DNA of 64,000 nt, taken from the NCBI GenBank assembly GCA_038277395.1, contig CM076197.1, forward strand, positions 86,813,050 through 86,877,049, in the 5' to 3' direction. The number at the start of each line of letters is the position of its first letter. The first letter of the stretch is position 1. This document shows positions 56,940-64,000 of the stretch, piece by piece. The position numbers were made by a program, and so were the translations under genes. The notes under the pieces are model-generated. The model was not told the origin of the DNA. It saw only the letters and a list, made by a program, of their open reading frames with translations, and did no database searches. The DNA is from Dryocosmus kuriphilus (Eukaryota; Arthropoda; Insecta; Hymenoptera; Cynipidae).

Positions 56940-58632
56940 GGGTTTTGAAAACAAAAATGAATGTTTAAAATCGGGCTTTTCATTAAAATTTATTTTATAT
57001 GTAGTTTTCGTGAAATTAGACCTTTTTATATTTTATAAGTCATCAATTTGATTTTTTTTTATATTCATAGTTAAGAAATAAACTAGTATTAGGAATATAC
57101 GAGTAGATTCCTAGAAACAAGATTTCGGGCTTTGGGAAGAAAAATGAATGTTTAAAATCGTATTTCTCATTAAAATTTAATTTTGCAGTAGATCTTTTTG
57201 ACTTGAACAACTTTTTTTTTTATCATTTTTTTGTATTTTGAATATTTAGACGGGAAACTACCGTTTTTTGTTTTTATTTGTGAGAAATTTGATTTTATTT
57301 TAACAACGTTTTTCTCGATTAAAAGAAAAACCGAACACCAAATCAAAAAGTGATTAAAACAAAATTTTTAGATCTTTTATAGTTCAATAACTTTTTTTAT
57401 TATCATTTTTTTTTTGTATCTTGAATATTCTGATCGGAAACCGCAGTTTTTTATTTTTATTTGTCGAGAAATTAGAATTTTTTATTTTTAATAACGTTTT
57501 TCTTGATTAAAACAAAAACCGCACATTAAATCAAAAAATGATTACAACAAAATTTGTAGATCCTTTTTAGTTGAACAAATTTGTTAATGATAATTTTTTT
57601 TCTATCTTGAATATTTTGGCAGGAAACTGCAGTATTTTATTTTTATTTGGCGAGAAATTAATTATTTTTTATTTTTTAATAAGGTTTTTGTCGATTAAAA
57701 CAGAAACCGCACATTACATCAAAAAATGGGTGAAACAAAATTTGTAGATCTTTTTAAGTTGAACAACTTTTTTTGTTATCATTTTTTTGTATTCCTAATA
57801 TTTAATAAGGAACTACCGTTTTTTATGTTTGTTTGGTGAGAAACTTGAATTTTTTTCCAATAACATTTTTCTTGATTAAAAGAAAAATGCTACACTAGAT
57901 CGAAAAATGGTTAAACCAAAATTTGTAAATGTTTTTCAGTTGAACAACTTTGTTATTATTTTTTTGTATCTTGAAAATGTTAGCCAGAAATCGCAGTTTT
58001 CTATTTTTATTTGTCGAGAAATTTGAATTTTTGATTTTTCAATAGCGTTTTCTTGATTAAAACCAAAACCGTGCATTCTATCAAAAAATAGTTTAATCAA
58101 ATTTTTTAGATCTTTTTGAGTTGAATAATTTTGTTTATTATCATTTTTTTCTTATCTGGAATATTTTGGCGGGAAACCACAGTATTTTATGCTTAATAAC
58201 ACTTCTTCGATTAAAACAAAAACCGTGCACTTTATGAAAAAACGGTTAAAACAAAATTTTGTAGATTTTTTTAAGGTAAAAATTTTAGTAATATACATAC
58301 TTTCTGTATCTTGCATAGTTTAGCCAGAAAATGGATTTTTTGATTTTGTGAAAACCGTTTTTGATGGATAAAACCATAACCGTTGGTCAAAAGTGTCTGG
58401 TTAACGAAATCCTCCTCTATTTTTGGACCTTGAAGAATTGTGCCAAAGCGCAATCCAATCTGATGATTTTTTCCAAATTTATCATATTAACAGACGACAC
58501 GACGACGACAGCGACGACAGACACCGTCGTAAAAACCGTTTTTTCTGACTCAGCGGGTCTCAAAACGTTGAGATTTGGTGAAAATTGGGGGGGTCAAATT
58601 TTACACAAATCTAATACCTTCTCTGATGAGAA
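56940..58632 (+). mobile_element. Hairpin-family element copy, forward, long tandem array
   Basis: This is collinear with 9715-11178. The same left block carries ctagtattaggaatatacga and gggctttgggaagaaaaatg. About seven or eight units with agatctttttt follow (57190-58270), then a short microsatellite (58497-58530), a 7-G run and gatgagaatgt (58626-58636). The two copies are clearly more alike than either is to the remaining family members. Confidence 0.65.
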
Positions 58633-58802
58633 TGTAAAAATGATTGAAAATCACTTGAATTTTTCGGCTGAGCACGAGTTTTTACTTATCGGGATATGTT
58701 ATTCACATTTTAATCCAAAATTTAGTCCAAACTATCCTAATATTTTAGAAATAAAAGGACAGAAAGGAGGTTTTAAACTACTCTTGTTTTTGTTCGTACG
58801 AT

Positions 58803-58932
58803 TTTTACATTCTCATCTCAATGAGAAGGTATTAGTTTTATGTGAAAACTCACTTTCGCGGATTTCATGAAATCTCGACGTTTCATGACCCCCTGAATCC
58901 GAAAAAAAAAACGGTTTTTACGACGGTGTCTG

Positions 58933-58963
<31 letters not shown>

Positions 58964-60123
58964 TGTGTCGTTGTCGTTGTGTCGTTGTCGTTGTGTCGTT
59001 GTCGTCGTCGTTCTCGTTGTCATTGTCGTTGTCCTTGTCGTCGTAGTAGTCTGTGAACACGATAACTTTCGAAGGACTAATCGGATTGGGTTGTACTTTG
59101 GCATACTTCTTTAAAGCGTAAAAAGTAAGGACGAGTTCGTTAACCAGCCACTTTTGACCAACGGTTATGGTTTTATCCATCAAAAGCGGTTTTCACAAAA
59201 TCAAAAAATTCATTTTCCGGCTAAACTATGCGAGATACAGAAAATATGCACATAATCATAATTGTTTATATTAAAAAAATCTACAAATGTTGTCTTAACT
59301 GTTTTTTGATAAAGTGCGCGGTTTTTGTTTTAATGGAAGAATTGTTATTAAACATAAAAAACTGTGGTATCTCGACAAAATATTTCAGATAAGAAAAAAA
59401 TGATTATTAACCAAATTGTTCAACTCAAAAATATCTACAAAATTTATTTAACTATTTTTTGATAAAATGCATGGTTTTGGTTTTAATCGAGAAAACGCTA
59501 TTAATAATCAAAAATTCAAATTTCTCGCCAAAATATGCAAGATACAAAAGAAATGATAATAAAGAACGTTGTTTAACTGAAAAAGATCTAAAAAATTGCT
59601 TCCTATATTTTTTTTTGTAAAATCGCATAGTTTTTGAGTTATTCGTGAAATATGTTATTCAATATAAAGATATCCACTTTTTTGCAAAATTATGCAAAAC
59701 ATGAGAAAATATGAAAAAACAGAATTGTTCATCTTGGAAAAAGCTAGAAATTTTATTCATAAGACTCATTGTTCTACTTTTAGGAATCGAAAACCTGCTT
59801 TGTGAAAATTTCGAACATCACAAAAAGACTTTATAATCTACAATGGATTAAAAAAAAAATCAATTGTCAAGCGCGAAACGCGAGCGTCATGATGAGAATG
59901 TATTCCTTAAGGTCGATAGAACCTTAAGTAAAATAATTTCTTTTGTAATTTTTAGTAAAAAATTCCAATTTAATAATCTCTTTAAAAGTAGGTGTTTTGA
60001 AGTTCTAAGACCTACGTAACGAATACCGAACACGATGTGCAAGGACCAAAAACATCCGAGTGCGAAGGGCGAGGCTTAAATATACCGGAACTCGCGATGA
60101 GAATGTGCCCGCGAAGCGGGCCG
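58803..60123 (-). mobile_element. Hairpin-family element copy, reverse orientation
   Basis: It begins acattctcatctcaatgaga and contains the ATTTCATGAAAT palindrome (58862) and a 120-bp TCGTCG/TTGTCG tract (58928-59045). Units with gatctaca(aa) words and ccttaaggtcgatagaacc (59905) follow. It ends gatgagaatgtgcccgcgaa and the hairpin near 60107-60121. Together with the two forward copies it makes a head-to-head cluster from 55873. Confidence 0.65.
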
Positions 60124-61770
<1,647 letters not shown>

Positions 61771-61960
61771 ATCGGTTTTTTTTTTAACCGCTTCAGTACG
61801 CACTGAAAGGTCTCGAGTGTAACTGGCTCAAAATGTCAAGAAAAGCCACCTGATTATGAATATTCAAGGTACTTTTTCGAAAAGTTGTTCGTTAATTATT
61901 TAAACAAATTTTTTAAACAAATACAGTATTTATAAAAATAAAAATTCGGTAGAATATGTA

Positions 61961-62425
61961 TGTGGAACCTAAACCAAAGCCACCCCTAAGGTTTCGAAAA
62001 TTCCGTAAAAATACACTAATTGGAAGAAGGAAAATGTTTTCACTTACAATACCAAAATCTGATGCTAAGGCACCCAAGAAAGTATCATCCCACTAGCGCA
62101 TGTGGAATTATACCCCAAAGCCACCCTTAATGTTTCCAAAATTCCGTAAAAGTACACTAATTGGAAAAACCAAAATGATTTCACTCATATTGCCAGATTT
62201 TTATGCCAAAAGTACCCCCAAAAAAGTTTCATTCCACTAGATAGTGCATGTGGAACCTACCCCGTAGTCAACCTTAAAGTTTCGAAAATTCCGTAAAAAT
62301 ACACTAATTGGAAAAAGCAAAATGTTTTCTCTAATAATACCAGCATTTGATGCCAAGATCACCACAAAAAAGTTTCATCCTACTAGCGCATGTAAAAACT
62401 ACTCCATAGCCACCCCTAAAGTTTA
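61961..62425 (+). repeat. Tandem repeat, about 3.5 units of roughly 130-140 bp
   Basis: Units share gcatgtggaacct, ccaaagccacccctaa, gtttcgaaaattccgtaaaa, acactaattggaa and aaaatgttttcac. Starts are at about 61958, 62098, 62228 and 62388. The last unit is cut short by the next hairpin-family element. Confidence 0.8.
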
Positions 62426-62435
62426 CTCTTAAGTT

Positions 62436-63675
62436 GTACATTCTCATCTCAATGAGAAATTAGTTTTATGTGAAAACTGACTCTCGAGGATTTCATGAAA
62501 CCTCGACGTTTCGTGACCCCCTGAATCAGAAAAAACATGTTTCACGATGGTGTTTGTCGTTGTCGTCATTTGTATATCAGATAACATTCGACAGACTAAT
62601 CCAATTATGGATTGTGCTTTGGGATACGTCTTCAAGGCTTAAAAATACACACTTAAGTTCCTTAGCGAGCCATTTTCGACCAATGATTCTGGTTTTATCC
62701 ACCGAAAGTGATTTAAAAAAATCATTCAATTTTTCGCCCAAGCTATGCGATATACGAAAAAAGTGTTAAGAAACAAAGTTATTCATCTCGAAAGGATCTA
62801 CAAATTTGCTTCTAATCATTTTTCTGTAAAACGCATCGTTTTTGAGTTATTCGTAGAAAATATTATTAAATATTAAAAAATTCACTTTTCAGGAACTATG
62901 CAACATAAGAAAAAAAAAATGTTAAGAACACAGTTGTTTATCTCAAAAAGATCTAAAAATTTCGTTCATACCATTTTTTATACAAAGCATATTTTTCGGC
63001 TTATTGGTCAACAATGTTAATAATAAAAATCAAGAATTAAATTTCCCACCAAACTATGCGAGATACGAAAAAAATGTTAAGAATTGGAGTTCTTTGTTTC
63101 AAAAAGATCTACAAATTTTCTTTATATTTTTTTCGCAACAAATCTAGTTTTTGTTTTAATAGTGAAAAATTTTATTAAAAATTATGAACTCAATTTTCCG
63201 TTGAAACTATGCGAGGTGCGATATTTTCCAGGAGAAAAATTATTCATCTCAAAAACGTTTACATATTTCCTTCACACATTTTTTGACAGGACTCATATAG
63301 ATTTTGTTTTAATCGTGAAAAATGTTACTAGAAACAAAAAAAATTTATTTTCCCTCAAACTGCAAAGGTAATCTCACGTTTTGGACAATCTTTATTCGAG
63401 TGCGAAGCACGAGACACGTGATGGGAATGTATTTGTTAAATCTGAAAGAGCTTTAACACAAAATACAAAATTAGCAAATTACACTGATCAATGCTTCGAT
63501 CTTTAATTTTAAAAGAGCTATAATTTTAAAAAGCTCATACGCACAAATGTAGGGGGACTTACAAACATCGAGCGCGTAGCACGAGGTAATTAACGTATCG
63601 AGCGCGCGAAGGACGAGTTCTGACAGACGCGCGCCCTAGACGCGCTCACACTTCCCGCTTCTTCGCGGGCACATT
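62436..63675 (-). mobile_element. Hairpin-family element copy, reverse orientation
   Basis: It starts tacattctcatctcaatgag and carries the gatttcatgaaa palindrome and a shrunken microsatellite (62548-62570). Units with aaaaagatctaca/aggatctacaa follow, then a tcgagtgcgaagcacgag block (63397) and GAGCGCG palindromes. It ends in cttcgcgggcacattc near 63662-63677. The hairpin is partly decayed. Confidence 0.55.
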
Positions 63676-63679
63676 CTTT

Positions 63680-64000
63680 TTATTCTTAATATGCAGAAAC
63701 ACTAGGAGATTAACACTTAAAATTCAGAAACTATCTTTAATAGTGAAAACAGATTCTACGACTTATATTAATATTTCTTGCAACTAAATTTATAAATTTT
63801 AAGGACTCTTTTTTATAAATAACTAAAAATTCTAGAAAAAAGTGAAGCATTCCGTACCTCATCACGTTATGCTTCAAAAATGTTTACATATGAAATACAA
63901 AAATTTTAATTCGACAGCTTTTGGTACATTCCTTTTCTTGAAAATTTTTTTAATATTGTGAGACAGTAAGGGCCGATTTCATCAACTGCGATTAAATTTT
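63680..64000. other. No gene recognised
   Basis: AT-rich intron sequence to the window edge. Confidence 0.4.

Noticed and set aside
58361..58870. 169-codon + frame
   Set aside because: It crosses the end of one hairpin-family copy, its microsatellite and the start of the next copy; it is a product of repeats.
58842..59183. Open frames rich in Val, Thr or Asp on both strands, and similar ones at 7261-7602
   Set aside because: They read through the ACGACA/TCGTCG microsatellite of the hairpin-ended family.

Overview
This is an AT-rich eukaryotic window, almost certainly from an insect. The only host gene I can support is a sidestep-family immunoglobulin-superfamily gene on the + strand. Three consecutive internal exons are visible (3141-3346, 37645-37755, 54964-55170). 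They join in frame with canonical splice sites and together cover the end of Ig domain 1, the inter-domain linker, and most of Ig domain 2. The introns are about 34.3 kb and 17.2 kb; the first and last exons lie outside the window. The many insect-type mariner copies and the compact Ig exons fit a holometabolous insect, perhaps a hymenopteran, but I cannot name the species.

Nearly everything else is intronic or flanking mobile and repetitive DNA. Elements with defined ends are: a mariner at 18310-19631; a mariner at 28131-29462; a mariner at 43442-47754 that is split by a 3.0-kb hAT element (43770-46813) with a perfect 8-bp target duplication; a 2.5-kb long-TIR DNA element of uncertain superfamily (35014-37540) that ends 104 bp before exon 2; a pogo-like remnant (38373-39034) nested in a TA-flanked MITE (38210-39116); and a 4-kb element (49721-53743) with CACAGTG termini and a 143-bp tandem array, which I read as a non-autonomous Transib-like element. 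Less complete are a Merlin (ISXO2-like) transposase pseudogene (16408-17326), a 5'-truncated Penelope-like element with a GIY-YIG domain flanked by inverted repeats (13570-14880), two long-arm foldback elements of one family (14930-18073 and 42691-48506), and tRNA-derived SINE pieces.

The dominant repeat is a family with a GCCCGC/GCGGGC hairpin at one end, GATGAGAATGT-type short inverted repeats, internal units of roughly 150-200 bp and an ACGACA microsatellite. Copies lie at 6254-9438, 9715-11178, 26838-28053, 32376-33230, 55873-56780, 56940-58632, 58803-60123 and 62436-63675. A small spliced DUF4806-like reading frame (minus strand, 8829 to 8533) lies inside the first of these.

Other structure worth attention: a 1.5-kb stretch rich in TTCTAGAA palindromes (4150-5690), hammerhead-like motifs near 18126 and 21773, a perfect 30-bp hairpin with a 3-nt loop (53771-53833), a 174-bp poly-C tract (61597-61770), and four GC-richer non-repetitive islands that are candidate regulatory or conserved non-coding DNA (740-1270, 25260-25860, 34670-35010, 54463-54960). 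I found no operon, CRISPR array, rRNA or intact functional tRNA gene. The element identities come from reading translated motifs and terminal repeats by eye, without database searches.
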